In this document: piece after piece, positions 26,289 to 35,255 of the stretch
Layout of the letters: every line of letters starts with the position of its first letter
How positions within the stretch are numbered: position 1 is the first letter of the stretch
Made by a program: the position numbers and the translations under genes
The notes under the pieces: generated by a model
What the model saw: the letters and a program-made list of their open reading frames with translations, nothing else
Databases searched by the model: none
What the model was told of the DNA's origin: nothing
Assembly: GCA_051418075.1 (NCBI GenBank)
Contig: JBPRGG010000183.1
Coordinates: 1-64,000 of the forward strand
DNA length: 64,000 nt
DNA from: JBPRGG01 sp051418075
GTDB lineage: Bacteria; Bacteroidota; Bacteroidia; Cytophagales; Cyclobacteriaceae
Direction: 5' to 3'

Positions 26289-26519
26289 ATTGAAAGGTTC
26301 TAATCCATTGAACAGAACAACGAAAGTAATTAAAAATTGTTGAACTGACTAATGCGTAATCCCGGAAATAAAAAAAGACAGGTTTAATAAACTTTTGCCT
26401 GTTGCATTCACCAATGTATAAATTAATGTAATGGCCGATCTCATCTCAAGGGAAAAGGTTATCTACATTTAGCTCCAACTACATTACTCATTACAGGAGG
26501 GCCATGGGTTATTAGAAAG
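26289..26519. other. Intergenic, no gene seen
   Basis: Region upstream of the PIG-L gene leading into a decayed repeat copy. No convincing frame. Confidence 0.45.
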
Positions 26520-26735
26520 TAAAAAGCAACACCGGGCCAACTGGTGTCCAGGCACCACAGTGTACCAGGCCACGATGGCCCCCAGGGCAAAGGCTGCGAT
26601 CCCAGTGCGGTATATTTTTCGTTCTTGATTTTTATAGGTCCTTTTGTATCAAGACAAATTACCAGTCAACCGGCTGACAAAAGATAGAGTAAAAAAGAAT
26701 GCATACTTAGATGCATACAGCAAATATCTATACAT
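26520..26735 (-). pseudogene. Second decayed copy of the dispersed small-gene repeat
   Basis: The sequence is related to 4184-4496. Shared landmarks are the CAGGCCA-TGGCC-CCAG core, TTTTTC-TTCTTG-TTTTTAT, ACAAAAGAT-GAG, and the end GATGCA--CAGCAAATAT. On the minus strand a frame encodes RKIYRTGIAAFALGAIVAWY followed by TVVPGHQ, comparable to the other copy. A TGA lies upstream in this frame and no good start is present, so it is a remnant. Confidence 0.35.
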
Positions 26736-26811
26736 TCCTGGAAGCTTTGAGTCATTTCCAATAACTTCAGCCTCCATCTTTTCCCGGTAAAATCAGGTAA
26801 AAACAATATTA

Positions 26812-27849
26812 CTAATCAAACTCGATCATCGCCTTCATCACCCCGTCAGCATAATTATCCACCAGGTCAAAAGCTTCCTTGGTTTGTTCAAACTTATATC
26901 GATGAGTCACCATGGGCTTGGCATCTATACTTTGGCTTTGCATCATATCCAGGGTATCCTGCACACATTCATTCTGGCGACGAACATTGGTGATAGTGAT
27001 TTCCTTATGACGCAATTTATCCACATCAAAAGACCAGCGGTTGAACTCCGGAATTCCAATGATCATTAATTTGCCTCCCGGTTTTAGCAAATCTACCGCA
27101 TTATCAATAGCATCCTGCTGTCCACAACATTCAAACACAACATCTAATAAATGTGGCTCTCTCGATGTAATTTCTTTAACAACATCTTCCTGGTCCGGAT
27201 TACCAGCCCAGGTAGCACCATTTTCTCTGGCCATCTTTAATCTTTCCGGTACTTTATCTGTCACATAAAAAGTAGTAGCCCCCTTGGCTTGGGCCGGTAG
27301 CAAAACACTCATACCAATCGGGCCAAATCCTAAAATACCCACTGCTGCACCTGGCATGGGAATTGACTGTTGAACCGCATATACGCCGATGGCCAATGGT
27401 TCAGATAATGCTGCTTCATCCAGGTCTAGATTATCATGCATGGGAAAACAGCTGGTTTCCGGCATGACGATATATTCTGATAAACACCCATCTGCCTGAC
27501 CGGGGCAGCCCAGAAATTTTAATTTTCTACAGGTATGCGGACGTCCGGCTTTACACTGATCACATTCCCAACAGGGCATGGCCGGCTCAATGGCAATTTC
27601 ATCTCCGGGTTTTACCCGGGTAACATTTTTCCCTACTTCCACCACCACTCCACCTGCTTCATGACCAACCGGAAATGGGTATTTTACCACCTGGGATCCA
27701 ATCTTCCCTGAAACGTAATAGTGAATATCAGAACCACAAACCCCTACCCGGGATAATTTGATCAAAACATCCGTATCGTTTTGTATTTGAGGATCAGGCA
27801 CTTCCACCATTTTCATTTGACGTATGCCTGTTAAAACCATTGAATTCAT
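26812..27849 (-). CDS. Sorbitol/xylitol dehydrogenase-type zinc alcohol dehydrogenase
   Basis: The 345-residue medium-chain dehydrogenase has catalytic zinc ligands Cys38 and the GHE motif at 63-65. Structural zinc cysteines are at 93, 96, 99 and 107. The Rossmann motif GILGFGPIGMS is near 170, followed by an acidic VTDKVPERL that favours NAD over NADP. The overall pattern is that of the polyol dehydrogenases acting on sorbitol, xylitol or L-iditol. No sugar transporter or kinase is adjacent, so the substrate is unproven. It lies upstream (by position) of the P450 and has its own gap, so co-transcription is uncertain. Confidence 0.88.
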   Translation of the reverse strand: MNSMVLTGIRQMKMVEVPDPQIQNDTDVLIKLSRVGVCGSDIHYYVSGKIGSQVVKYPFPVGHEAGGVVVEVGKNVTRVKPGDEIAIEPAMPCWECDQCKAGRPHTCRKLKFLGCPGQADGCLSEYIVMPETSCFPMHDNLDLDEAALSEPLAIGVYAVQQSIPMPGAAVGILGFGPIGMSVLLPAQAKGATTFYVTDKVPERLKMARENGATWAGNPDQEDVVKEITSREPHLLDVVFECCGQQDAIDNAVDLLKPGGKLMIIGIPEFNRWSFDVDKLRHKEITITNVRRQNECVQDTLDMMQSQSIDAKPMVTHRYKFEQTKEAFDLVDNYADGVMKAMIEFD

Positions 27850-28104
27850 ATATTATTTTTTAAATAACCATCAATTAACTATGTCAAATATAAAGTAGAA
27901 TAATCATTGGCCTATACTGTAGCATCCTGAATTATTGTATAAAACTTCAGACATACTACCAATTTTGTTTTTAAAATTACGCTAAACATTTGATCGCGGG
28001 GACGGGCATCAATCAAAACTGAATTACAACAGGAAATGATCCCATATTCCTCCTCCCCATCCGGACCGGTATCCAAACCTGCGGAAAGAAGAAATATCCT
28101 TCTT

Positions 28105-29403
28105 CTATTGATTGGTTTTGGTAGTAGCTTCTGCCTTGGAGCTGACTTTAGTTTTTGGCTGATTGTAGGTAACCTGACTCATAATAAACCGGCTTTGAGG
28201 CGTGGTTGGCATGCGGGACATATTTACACTCAGGTCCTGGACAGGCACTTGATAATCCATCCTTTGGGTAAGAAATTGGGCCGCTTGTTTCATCACGTCA
28301 ATAGTAAGCCATTCACCAGCACATCTATGGCCTTTATAATGATCACCGCCACCCTGTGGAATATAGTTATAAGGGTTCTCCTGCCAGGTGCGGAACCTTT
28401 CAGGCCGGAATTCTCCGGGATCCTTCCAGATACCCTCATGATGATCAATGCCATGAATATCCAGGATTACCAATCTCCCTTTTTTAAACAGATAATCTTT
28501 CCATTCAAAATCTTCCTTTACTATTGCTCCTATAAATGGGGTGAACGGATAGAATCTTCTGACTTCTTTGACAAATAATTCCTGGTATTGGTCTTTATTC
28601 TCCTTTACTTGTTGTCTGATTTCAGGATAATCATGAAGGGCAAGAGCTTCAAATACAATATAATAAGCAATAGCCACAACGGGACGGATGATATTCATTA
28701 ATTCCACTGTGGCAATTTGAGGATCCAGTAGCTCATGGTCCAGATCTCTGTGCCAGGCAAACTGATAGATAGCCGAGTCCTTATCTACTTCAAGCTTTTT
28801 TTCCCTGACCAGGTTAATCAAACCTCTGATCCAATTTTCACTGCTGTTCCGGGCCATTTTACCTTTCAAATGACGAGGACCCAATCCGCCAAATGAATCA
28901 ACCATCTGTCCAAACTCCCTGGATCGCTGACCTACTTCTTCCGGTTTTAAAGGCACTCCACACCAATCACAGCTGGCCTGACAAAGAATTTCTTCCACTT
29001 CATCAAACAGAACCACCTGATCCATAGACTCCCATTTTTTAATATACTTTTCCCAATAATCTGCCAACAATGCCATCAATAATTTCAGACTTTCAGGCCC
29101 CATCAATGACATAAACATAGCTTTACGATGTTCATGGGCTTTTCCGTCCAGACCATGCACGCCTCCCTGACCAAACAAAGATTTTTTCACCCGTTTTGGG
29201 GTAGCTTTTTTTCTCATAAAACGATTGGAATAAAATATTTCCGACGCTTCAGGACCGCTGATAAAAATGGCTTTTTTGCCCATTAATCGTGTTTGAAAAA
29301 CTTCGGTATCTAACCTCCTTCTCATTTTAGGAATGAAATTGTATCCATTTTTGAGCAGACTTAAAGTACTATCGGGCAGGTTGTTTTTGGGAATATTTCT
29401 CAT
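28105..29403 (-). CDS. CYP152-family cytochrome P450 (fatty acid peroxygenase/decarboxylase type)
   Basis: This 432-residue soluble P450 has the ExxR motif at 280-283 and the heme-ligand region GGGDHYKGHRCAGEW, with Cys361 as thiolate. The GGGDHxxGHRC form and the Arg240-Pro241 pair are hallmarks of CYP152 enzymes, which use hydrogen peroxide and bind the substrate carboxylate with that arginine. The residue equivalent to position 85 of OleT and P450-BSbeta is His83, as in the alkene-forming OleT, rather than Gln as in the hydroxylase. It would hydroxylate or decarboxylate fatty acids without a redox partner, and none is encoded nearby. Confidence 0.9.
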   Translation of the reverse strand: MRNIPKNNLPDSTLSLLKNGYNFIPKMRRRLDTEVFQTRLMGKKAIFISGPEASEIFYSNRFMRKKATPKRVKKSLFGQGGVHGLDGKAHEHRKAMFMSLMGPESLKLLMALLADYWEKYIKKWESMDQVVLFDEVEEILCQASCDWCGVPLKPEEVGQRSREFGQMVDSFGGLGPRHLKGKMARNSSENWIRGLINLVREKKLEVDKDSAIYQFAWHRDLDHELLDPQIATVELMNIIRPVVAIAYYIVFEALALHDYPEIRQQVKENKDQYQELFVKEVRRFYPFTPFIGAIVKEDFEWKDYLFKKGRLVILDIHGIDHHEGIWKDPGEFRPERFRTWQENPYNYIPQGGGDHYKGHRCAGEWLTIDVMKQAAQFLTQRMDYQVPVQDLSVNMSRMPTTPQSRFIMSQVTYNQPKTKVSSKAEATTKTNQ

Positions 29404-29733
29404 CGTTTAAAAAATCTTTTTAATTAAACACCGGACCTGCTACTATGTTTTGTTACTCCATGAATATATGCAAGCCATTTCAATTTAAAATGGTGTTGAT
29501 ATATTAAAGTAAAAAACTTTCTCATAAAAAATTTCAAGGCTAAAGTAAGCACCATCCAGGTAAAAGACTTATTGCAGCCTTGCAAAGCTGATAACCAGAT
29601 TGCTTCATTGACTTTAATCGGAATGTTCAAAAAAAGAAGTGAAATAAAGCTGCCCTGTTGTTCCGGAAAGAAAAAATATTGGTGATACCAGACAGGTAAC
29701 ACCAACAACAAAAGAATTTTTTATTTTTATGAT
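29404..29733. other. Intergenic, one doubtful minus-strand frame
   Basis: A 95-codon minus-strand frame at 29424-29711 is hydrophobic and aromatic-rich but has no family resemblance and no promoter or ribosome-binding signal. It could be a decayed membrane-protein gene. I do not annotate it as a gene. Confidence 0.4.
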
Positions 29734-30690
29734 TTAGGCACCCAGTATCTGGTCAACCTGTTCTAATTCTTTTTGATCAAAGTCAAGGTTTTTGGTACAA
29801 TCAATATTGGCTTCCAACTGATTTACTGAACTGGCTCCAATTAGCACAGAGGTAATAGCAGCATTTCTTAATATCCAGCTAAGGGCCATTTGAGCCATAG
29901 ATTGACCTCGTTTTTCAGCCATTTCATTTAACTGGCGTACTTTTTTCACCCGCTCTTCCGTGACATGTTCAGGCCATAAATAACCGTAGGATTTCCCCGC
30001 CCTGGAATCTTCCGGAATTCCTTTCAAATATTTATTAGTCAATAGTCCCTGGGCCAGGGGTGAAAAAGCGATACCTCCCACTCCATTTTTTTCCAGTTCA
30101 TCAAACAGCCCCTGCTCAGGAGTTCTTTCAAACATGGAATACTTCATTTGATGGATCAGGCAAGGAGTGCCTAACTTATTCAAAATTTCAACAGCCTTCC
30201 TGGTTTGTTCGGGCGGATAATTAGAAATTCCGGCATACAAAGCTCTTCCGGATCTTACTATGTAATCCAAAGCCCCCATTGTTTCCTCCAGGGGCGTTTC
30301 CGGATCAAAGCGGTGAGAATAAAAAAGATCCACATAATCCATTTGCATCCGCTTCAAACTTTGATCACAGCTTGCCACTAAATACTTTCGTGAACCCCAG
30401 TCTCCATAAGGCCCGGGCCACATATCGAAACCTGCTTTGGAAGAAATAAAAAGTTGGTCCCGATAGGGTCGCAGATCTTTTTGCATCATCCTGCCAAAAT
30501 TCTCTTCAGCAGTACCGTAGGGAGGACCGTAATTATTGGCCAAATCCAGGTGGGTGATACCCAGATCAAAAGCTCTCCTGATTATTTCCCGGCCTTTTTC
30601 GAAATTTTCTACATCTCCGAAATTGTGCCACAACCCCAGCGAAACTACAGGTAGTTTTACCCCGCTTTTACCACAGCGGTTGTATTTCAT
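29734..30690 (-). CDS. Aldo/keto reductase (YghZ-like)
   Basis: The roughly 318-residue TIM-barrel oxidoreductase uses NADPH to reduce aldehydes. It begins MKYNRCGKSGVKLPVVSLGL. It shows the catalytic DLANNYGPPYGTAEENFGR segment (Asp/Tyr), then ISSKAGFDMWPGPYG and the cofactor loop VLIGASSVNQLEANI. The pattern matches the YghZ / L-glyceraldehyde-3-phosphate reductase and Kv-beta-like branch. I choose ATG 30690; 30726 adds 12 residues not typical of the family. It is divergent from the GbsR/MarR-type regulator gene with about 200 bases between, so that regulator might act on it. Confidence 0.9.
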   Translation of the reverse strand: MKYNRCGKSGVKLPVVSLGLWHNFGDVENFEKGREIIRRAFDLGITHLDLANNYGPPYGTAEENFGRMMQKDLRPYRDQLFISSKAGFDMWPGPYGDWGSRKYLVASCDQSLKRMQMDYVDLFYSHRFDPETPLEETMGALDYIVRSGRALYAGISNYPPEQTRKAVEILNKLGTPCLIHQMKYSMFERTPEQGLFDELEKNGVGGIAFSPLAQGLLTNKYLKGIPEDSRAGKSYGYLWPEHVTEERVKKVRQLNEMAEKRGQSMAQMALSWILRNAAITSVLIGASSVNQLEANIDCTKNLDFDQKELEQVDQILGA

Positions 30691-30832
30691 GGTTTCATAT
30701 CGGTCTTTTGCAGCTTGATAGATCATAATACTAAGATTTAGTTTAAAAAAATTACTTGCCTAAATTATAAAAATTTCACCAGCTTTTAAATGAAAATCAA
30801 CGGGTTAAAAATTATTCTTGAATATTCTTTAC

Positions 30833-30876
30833 GTTCTGTGTTTACAGAACAAACTATTTATACTATATTTACAGTA
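30833..30876 (+). promoter_or_regulatory. Paired inverted-repeat operator upstream of the GbsR/MarR gene
   Basis: GTTCTGT-GTTT-ACAGAAC at 30833-30850 is a perfect 7-base inverted repeat. TACTAT-ATTT-ACAGTA at 30861-30876 repeats the design with the same 4-base spacer and one mismatch. The centres are 27 bases apart. The second site overlaps a -7-like TATATTTA at 30865-30872. The arrangement suggests autorepression by two regulator dimers. Confidence 0.6.
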
Positions 30877-30898
30877 CATTATAAGAAAATCAAACACC

Positions 30899-31360
30899 AT
30901 GAAGGATAATGTACATCAATTTGTTGAAGAAATGGCCCTGATGCTGGAAGAAAGAGGTTTTCCGCGTATGGCCGGAAGGGTAGCAGCCTGGTTAATGATC
31001 TGCCAGCCCAAACATCAGTCTATGACAGACCTGGTAAATGTGCTAGAAGCCAGTAAAAGCTCTGTCAGTACTGCCTTGCGTATGCTTATTCAATTCGACC
31101 TGGTTAGAAAAGTCAGCCTCAGGGGTGAAAGAAAAGACCATTATGTGCTGAAAGAAGAAATCTGGAGCAATACCATGCAAGAAGCACTGGAACGAATTGC
31201 CAAATTTAAGGCTATTGTCAGCAAGGGATTACAAATGTTGGATGAATCAGATCAGGTCAGACTACAGGTACTCAGAGATATGAAAGAAGCCTATGACTTT
31301 TGGGAATTACATATCCCACCCCTGCAGGAAAAATGGGAACAAGAAAAGATGAAAAAATAA
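30899..31360 (+). CDS. GbsR/MarR-family transcriptional regulator
   Basis: The roughly 153-residue protein has a winged-helix domain (GRVAAWLMICQPKHQSMTDL, NVLEASKSSVSTALRMLIQF, KVSLRGERKDHYVL) of the GbsR branch of the MarR superfamily, with a helical C-terminal dimerisation region. GbsR in Bacillus represses choline and betaine genes, but relatives control diverse targets, and no betaine gene is here. The start at 30899 is chosen because upstream codons are promoter and operator sequence. Two inverted repeats directly before it suggest self-control and possibly control of the divergent aldo/keto reductase. Confidence 0.85.
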   Translation: MKDNVHQFVEEMALMLEERGFPRMAGRVAAWLMICQPKHQSMTDLVNVLEASKSSVSTALRMLIQFDLVRKVSLRGERKDHYVLKEEIWSNTMQEALERIAKFKAIVSKGLQMLDESDQVRLQVLRDMKEAYDFWELHIPPLQEKWEQEKMKK

Positions 31361-31402
31361 TGGATTTGCACAACTTTTTCTCGCAATGATCGTCAATATT
31401 TA

Positions 31403-31420
31403 TGACTGACCGTTTAGTCA
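31403..31420 (+). promoter_or_regulatory. Putative TetR operator
   Basis: TGACTGACCGTTTAGTCA is an 18-base near-palindrome (7 of 9 pairs) ending 10 bases before the TetR-family ATG. Its size and form are those of TetR-family operators, and its position points to autoregulation of the downstream operon. Confidence 0.55.
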
Positions 31421-31430
31421 ATATTAAAAT

Positions 31431-32006
31431 ATGTCACCCAGAACAAAAGAACAATTAGCCCAAATTAAGACCCGAAGAAGAAACCAGATCATGGTGGTGG
31501 CTTTGGAGAACTTTGCCAAATCAGGTTATCACAAAACCTCTATAGATCTCATTGCAAAACAGGCCAATATATCCAAGGGGCTGGTTTACAATTACTTTCA
31601 AAGTAAAGACGATATTCTAAAAGCGCTAATTGAAATGGTCTTTAAAGAATTTGAAGGACTTATGAGTGAATTGAATATAGATCAACCTAAAGAAGTGCTG
31701 CGAAAATTATTTTCCCTTTATTTCAGCTTGTTACGACAAAAAACTGAATTCTATAAATTATTTGCCATGATTTCCATGCGGGCCAATGAATTCAATTTTA
31801 TTGCTGAATTTGTAAAGCAAAAATATGAGCAATATAAAGACCTGCTCACCCAATTGCTATCGGCCATCGACCTGGAAAACCCCGCTGAAGAGGCCTTGAT
31901 CCTGACCAGTTTATTTGATGGAATTGGTTTTCAATACATTGTAATTGGTGATGACTATCCCCTGGATAAATATGAAAAATATATAATTGATAAATACTGT
32001 AAATAA
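31431..32006 (+). CDS. TetR/AcrR-family regulator of the envelope export operon
   Basis: The 191-residue protein has an N-terminal HTH (RNQIMVVALENFAKSGYHKT, IDLIAKQANISKGLVYNYFQ, SKDDILKALIEM) and a variable helical ligand domain. It is the first gene of a tightly packed plus-strand run (LolA-like, two permeases, ATPase, outer-membrane protein), with only 8 bases to the next ATG. A near-palindrome directly upstream is a plausible operator. The inducing ligand is unknown; by analogy it may be a substrate of the transporter. Confidence 0.92.
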   Translation: MSPRTKEQLAQIKTRRRNQIMVVALENFAKSGYHKTSIDLIAKQANISKGLVYNYFQSKDDILKALIEMVFKEFEGLMSELNIDQPKEVLRKLFSLYFSLLRQKTEFYKLFAMISMRANEFNFIAEFVKQKYEQYKDLLTQLLSAIDLENPAEEALILTSLFDGIGFQYIVIGDDYPLDKYEKYIIDKYCK

Positions 32007-32014
32007 GCATAATA

Positions 32015-32761
32015 ATGAAAAAATATAATTATCTATTAGTTTTATTAACTGGTTGGCTTACTGCTTCAGGACAAGATGCTACTGAAATAATCAAAAAAGC
32101 AGACCAGAAAATGAGGGGTGAATCCAGCTATGCTGAAATGACCATGAGCATCATACGCCCTGACTGGACTAGGCAGATAGCTATGAAAAGCTGGACCAAA
32201 GACAACGAATATTCCCTGATTCTGATTACTGCGCCGGCCCGCGACAAAGGAATGGCTTACCTCAAAAGGGGTAATGAAATCTGGAATTGGCAGCCATCCA
32301 TAGACCGGGTGGTAAAACTCCCCCCATCCATGATGAGCCAGTCCTGGATGGGTTCAGATTTTACTAACGATGACCTGGTGCAGGAATCATCCATAGTTAC
32401 TGATTATACCCATAAACTAATGGGGGACACCACCATAGAAGGAAGAGATTCCTGGCACCTGGAACTCACACCCAAAGAGGAAGCGGCCGTAGTATGGGGA
32501 AAGATCGAGGTATTTATTGACAAAGCTGAATACCTGCAGCTACTCACCCGGTTTTACGATGAAGACATGTACCTGGTAAATACCATGACAGGTTCGGACA
32601 TCAAAATGATGGATGACCGGCTGATCACCAGCAAGTTGACCGTGGTGCCAGCTGATGAAGACGGCCATAAAACGGTGATGGAGTACAATAATATTGACTT
32701 TAACATCAATATTAACCAGGACTTTTTCTCCATTCAAAACATGAAAAAATTAAGACCATAA
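32015..32761 (+). CDS. LolA-like outer membrane lipoprotein-sorting family protein
   Basis: The 248-residue protein has a signal peptide (NYLLVLLTGWLTASGQ). Its LolA-like fold has the typical IIKKADQKMRGESSYAEMTM start, IWNWQPSIDRVVKLPPSMMS, and DSWHLELTPKEEAAVVWGKI strands. This family shares the open beta-barrel of LolA, which carries acyl chains across the periplasm, but is distinct from true LolA in sequence. Lying between the regulator and two LolE-like permease genes, it is well placed to receive a lipidic substrate from them. The actual cargo is unknown. Confidence 0.85.
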   Translation: MKKYNYLLVLLTGWLTASGQDATEIIKKADQKMRGESSYAEMTMSIIRPDWTRQIAMKSWTKDNEYSLILITAPARDKGMAYLKRGNEIWNWQPSIDRVVKLPPSMMSQSWMGSDFTNDDLVQESSIVTDYTHKLMGDTTIEGRDSWHLELTPKEEAAVVWGKIEVFIDKAEYLQLLTRFYDEDMYLVNTMTGSDIKMMDDRLITSKLTVVPADEDGHKTVMEYNNIDFNININQDFFSIQNMKKLRP

Positions 32762-32773
32762 ACTACACTGATC

Positions 32774-33991
32774 ATGAATATAAAATTAGCCTGGAGAAAC
32801 CTGTGGAGAAATAAAAGGAGAAGTCTGATTACCATTGCATCTATCACTTTTGCTGTATTTTTTGCCTGCCTCATGCTCTCTATGCAATTGGGCACCTATG
32901 AAAAAATGATAGATAATGCGGTGCGTTTCCATACCGGTTACATACAGATCCATCAGCAGGGATATTGGGAAGAAAAAACCCTGGACAATAGCTTTGTTTA
33001 TGATGATTCCTTACGATCAATGGTTAAACAAACCAAAAACGTTCAGGATATCGTGCCCCGCCTGGAATCATTTGCCCTGGCTTCATACCGGGAAAGTACT
33101 AAGGGGGCTATGGTGATTGGAATGGATCCGGAAGCCGAAAACATCCTGACTAATACCAGAGAAAAAATGGTTGAGGGTTCCTACCTGCAATCTGGTGATC
33201 AGCAGGCCCTGATCAGCCAGGGATTGGCTGATTATCTTGATATTGGCATAAACGATACCCTGGTATTGATCAGCCAGGGTTTCAGAGGCATTAATTCTGC
33301 CGGAAAATACGCTGTGAAAGGCATCGTAAAAATACCTTCTCCGGAATTAAACAACCAATTGGTCTACCTTCCTTTGACAGAGGCACAATGGTTTTATGGA
33401 GCCGAACAGCGGCTAACCGCCCTGGCCCTGGTAGTTGCAGAAGCTGATGATGTAAAAAATGTGATCCAGTCTTTACAGGGAAAACTCCCCCGTGAAAAAT
33501 ATGAAGTTATGGGTTGGCGCGAAATGATGCCGGAATTGGTACAAAGTATTGAACTGGATTATGTAAGCGGGGTCATTTTACTGTACATCCTGTATGCCGT
33601 CATTGGATTTGGTATATTCGGTACATTTCTGATGATGACCAATGAACGGGTGTATGAATTTGGCATATTACTTTCTATAGGTATGAAAAGGTTTCGCTTA
33701 CAGGCCGTTATGTTTCTGGAAATCATTTTTATGGGCCTTCTGGGTGTATTGGCCGGTGTATTAATCAGTTTCCCCATATTGCTTTATTTCTTTAATAATC
33801 CGGTGCAAATGGGTGGTGAATACGCTGAACTGTATGAACAATTTGGCATGGAACCCATACTTCCATTCTCTCTGGACCCGGTGATCTTTCTCAGACAAGC
33901 CATCGTGGTTTTGATCATGTCCCTGCTGATTGGGATCTATCCTATGGTGAAGATCTATAAACTGGATCCAGCCAGAGCTATCCGTAATTAA
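32774..33991 (+). CDS. FtsX/LolE-type ABC transporter permease (first)
   Basis: The 405-residue protein has four predicted membrane spans: one N-terminal (SLITIASITFAVFFACLMLS) and three in the C-terminal 150 residues (YVSGVILLYILYAVIGFGIF, FLEIIFMGLLGVLAGVLI and a last one). Between them lies a MacB/LolE-type periplasmic domain of about 230 residues. Such permeases work as mechanotransmitters or lipoprotein extractors rather than ordinary channels. It is 12 bases after the LolA-like gene and paired with a second permease and one ATPase. Confidence 0.9.
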   Translation: MNIKLAWRNLWRNKRRSLITIASITFAVFFACLMLSMQLGTYEKMIDNAVRFHTGYIQIHQQGYWEEKTLDNSFVYDDSLRSMVKQTKNVQDIVPRLESFALASYRESTKGAMVIGMDPEAENILTNTREKMVEGSYLQSGDQQALISQGLADYLDIGINDTLVLISQGFRGINSAGKYAVKGIVKIPSPELNNQLVYLPLTEAQWFYGAEQRLTALALVVAEADDVKNVIQSLQGKLPREKYEVMGWREMMPELVQSIELDYVSGVILLYILYAVIGFGIFGTFLMMTNERVYEFGILLSIGMKRFRLQAVMFLEIIFMGLLGVLAGVLISFPILLYFFNNPVQMGGEYAELYEQFGMEPILPFSLDPVIFLRQAIVVLIMSLLIGIYPMVKIYKLDPARAIRN

Positions 33992-34014
33992 CTTTTAATT
34001 AAAATAACAATCAC

Positions 34015-35229
34015 ATGTTAAGTATTATTTCCTGGCGAAATGTTTGGCGAAGCAAAGGCAGAAGCCTGGTAGTGATAGGCGCTATTGTACTGGGTATCTG
34101 GGCTTTAACCTTTGGCCTTGGCTTTATGCGCACATTCATTACCAATTATGTAGACAATGCCATCAGTGAGCAGTTTGCTCATATCCAGATTCATCAGCCT
34201 GATTTTCAATCCAATAAGGATATTCAGCTTTATATAGAAAACAGCGATCAGTTGATCCGGGAAATCCATCAGATGGATTCTGTCCATAGCCTGAGCCCTA
34301 GGGTGGTGGTCAATGGCATGATTTCTTCCGCCAAAACAGCCAATGGAGCAACTGTGTACGGAGTAAGTCCGGAGCAGGAAGCCGCTACTTTCGGTCTGGA
34401 TCAATCCATTGTAGAGGGAAGTTTCTTTGAGGAGGTAAAAAGAAACCCGGTGTTAATTGGCCATGATTTAGCCGAGAAATTACAGGTAGAAGTAAAGTCA
34501 AAGATCGTCCTCACGTTTACGGACATGAATAACAACATAACTGCCGGAGCCTTCAGAATTGCCGGAATATTTGATGCCAATTCGCCAGTGCTGAATCAAT
34601 CAGCTGTTTATGTCAGGCGTGATGACCTGGTTCGTTTAATTGACCAGCCCGGAGTAATCCATGAAATAGCCATAAAGCTGGATGACCAGGAATATGTAGC
34701 AGCATTTCATCAGCAACTGAAGGCAAAATACCCTGACTTGTCGGTCCTGTCCTGGCGGGAACTGGCCCCGGAACTGGAACTGATCATCAATCAATCTATG
34801 GTGAGTTTATATATCCTGCTGGCTATTATCATGCTGGCTCTGGCCTTTGGCATTGTCAATACCATGCTGATGGCTGTGCTGGAAAGAATGAAAGAGATTG
34901 GAATGCTGATGGCCATTGGAATGAAAAAAACCAGGGTCTTTTTTATGATCATTCTGGAAACCATCATGATATCACTGGTAGGTGGCCCTATAGGTTTGCT
35001 ATTGGGATTTGTGACCATCAAGATCTTTCATCAAACTGGGCTAGACCTGTCCGATTATTCTCAGGGATTGGAGAAACTGGGTTATGACTCTGTTTTGTAT
35101 CCTGGCCTGGAACTCAAATACTACCTGATCATCGCGCTGGGTGTGATAGTCACAGCCATACTGGCTGCTATTTACCCGGCAATTAAAGCCATAAAACTAA
35201 AACCGGTGGAAGCACTGGCTAAATTGTAG
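34015..35229 (+). CDS. FtsX/LolE-type ABC transporter permease (second)
   Basis: The 404-residue protein has the same architecture as the preceding permease: one N-terminal span (SLVVIGAIVLGIWALTFGLG), a large periplasmic domain, and three C-terminal spans (SLYILLAIIMLALAFGIVNT, ETIMISLVGGPIGLLLGFV, YYLIIALGVIVTAILAAIYP). The two proteins start alike (LAWRNLWRNKRRSL and ISWRNVWRSKGRSL), so they look like paralogues forming a heterodimer, as LolC and LolE do. The cytosolic loop MKEIGMLMAIGMKK probably couples to the ATPase. Confidence 0.9.
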   Translation: MLSIISWRNVWRSKGRSLVVIGAIVLGIWALTFGLGFMRTFITNYVDNAISEQFAHIQIHQPDFQSNKDIQLYIENSDQLIREIHQMDSVHSLSPRVVVNGMISSAKTANGATVYGVSPEQEAATFGLDQSIVEGSFFEEVKRNPVLIGHDLAEKLQVEVKSKIVLTFTDMNNNITAGAFRIAGIFDANSPVLNQSAVYVRRDDLVRLIDQPGVIHEIAIKLDDQEYVAAFHQQLKAKYPDLSVLSWRELAPELELIINQSMVSLYILLAIIMLALAFGIVNTMLMAVLERMKEIGMLMAIGMKKTRVFFMIILETIMISLVGGPIGLLLGFVTIKIFHQTGLDLSDYSQGLEKLGYDSVLYPGLELKYYLIIALGVIVTAILAAIYPAIKAIKLKPVEALAKL

Positions 35230-35255
35230 GAGAAAATATATTAATACCACATAAA

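Noticed and set aside
29424..29711. 95-codon hydrophobic minus-strand frame between the P450 and aldo/keto reductase genes
   Set aside because: No recognisable domain, promoter or ribosome-binding signal; mentioned only as a possible decayed gene.
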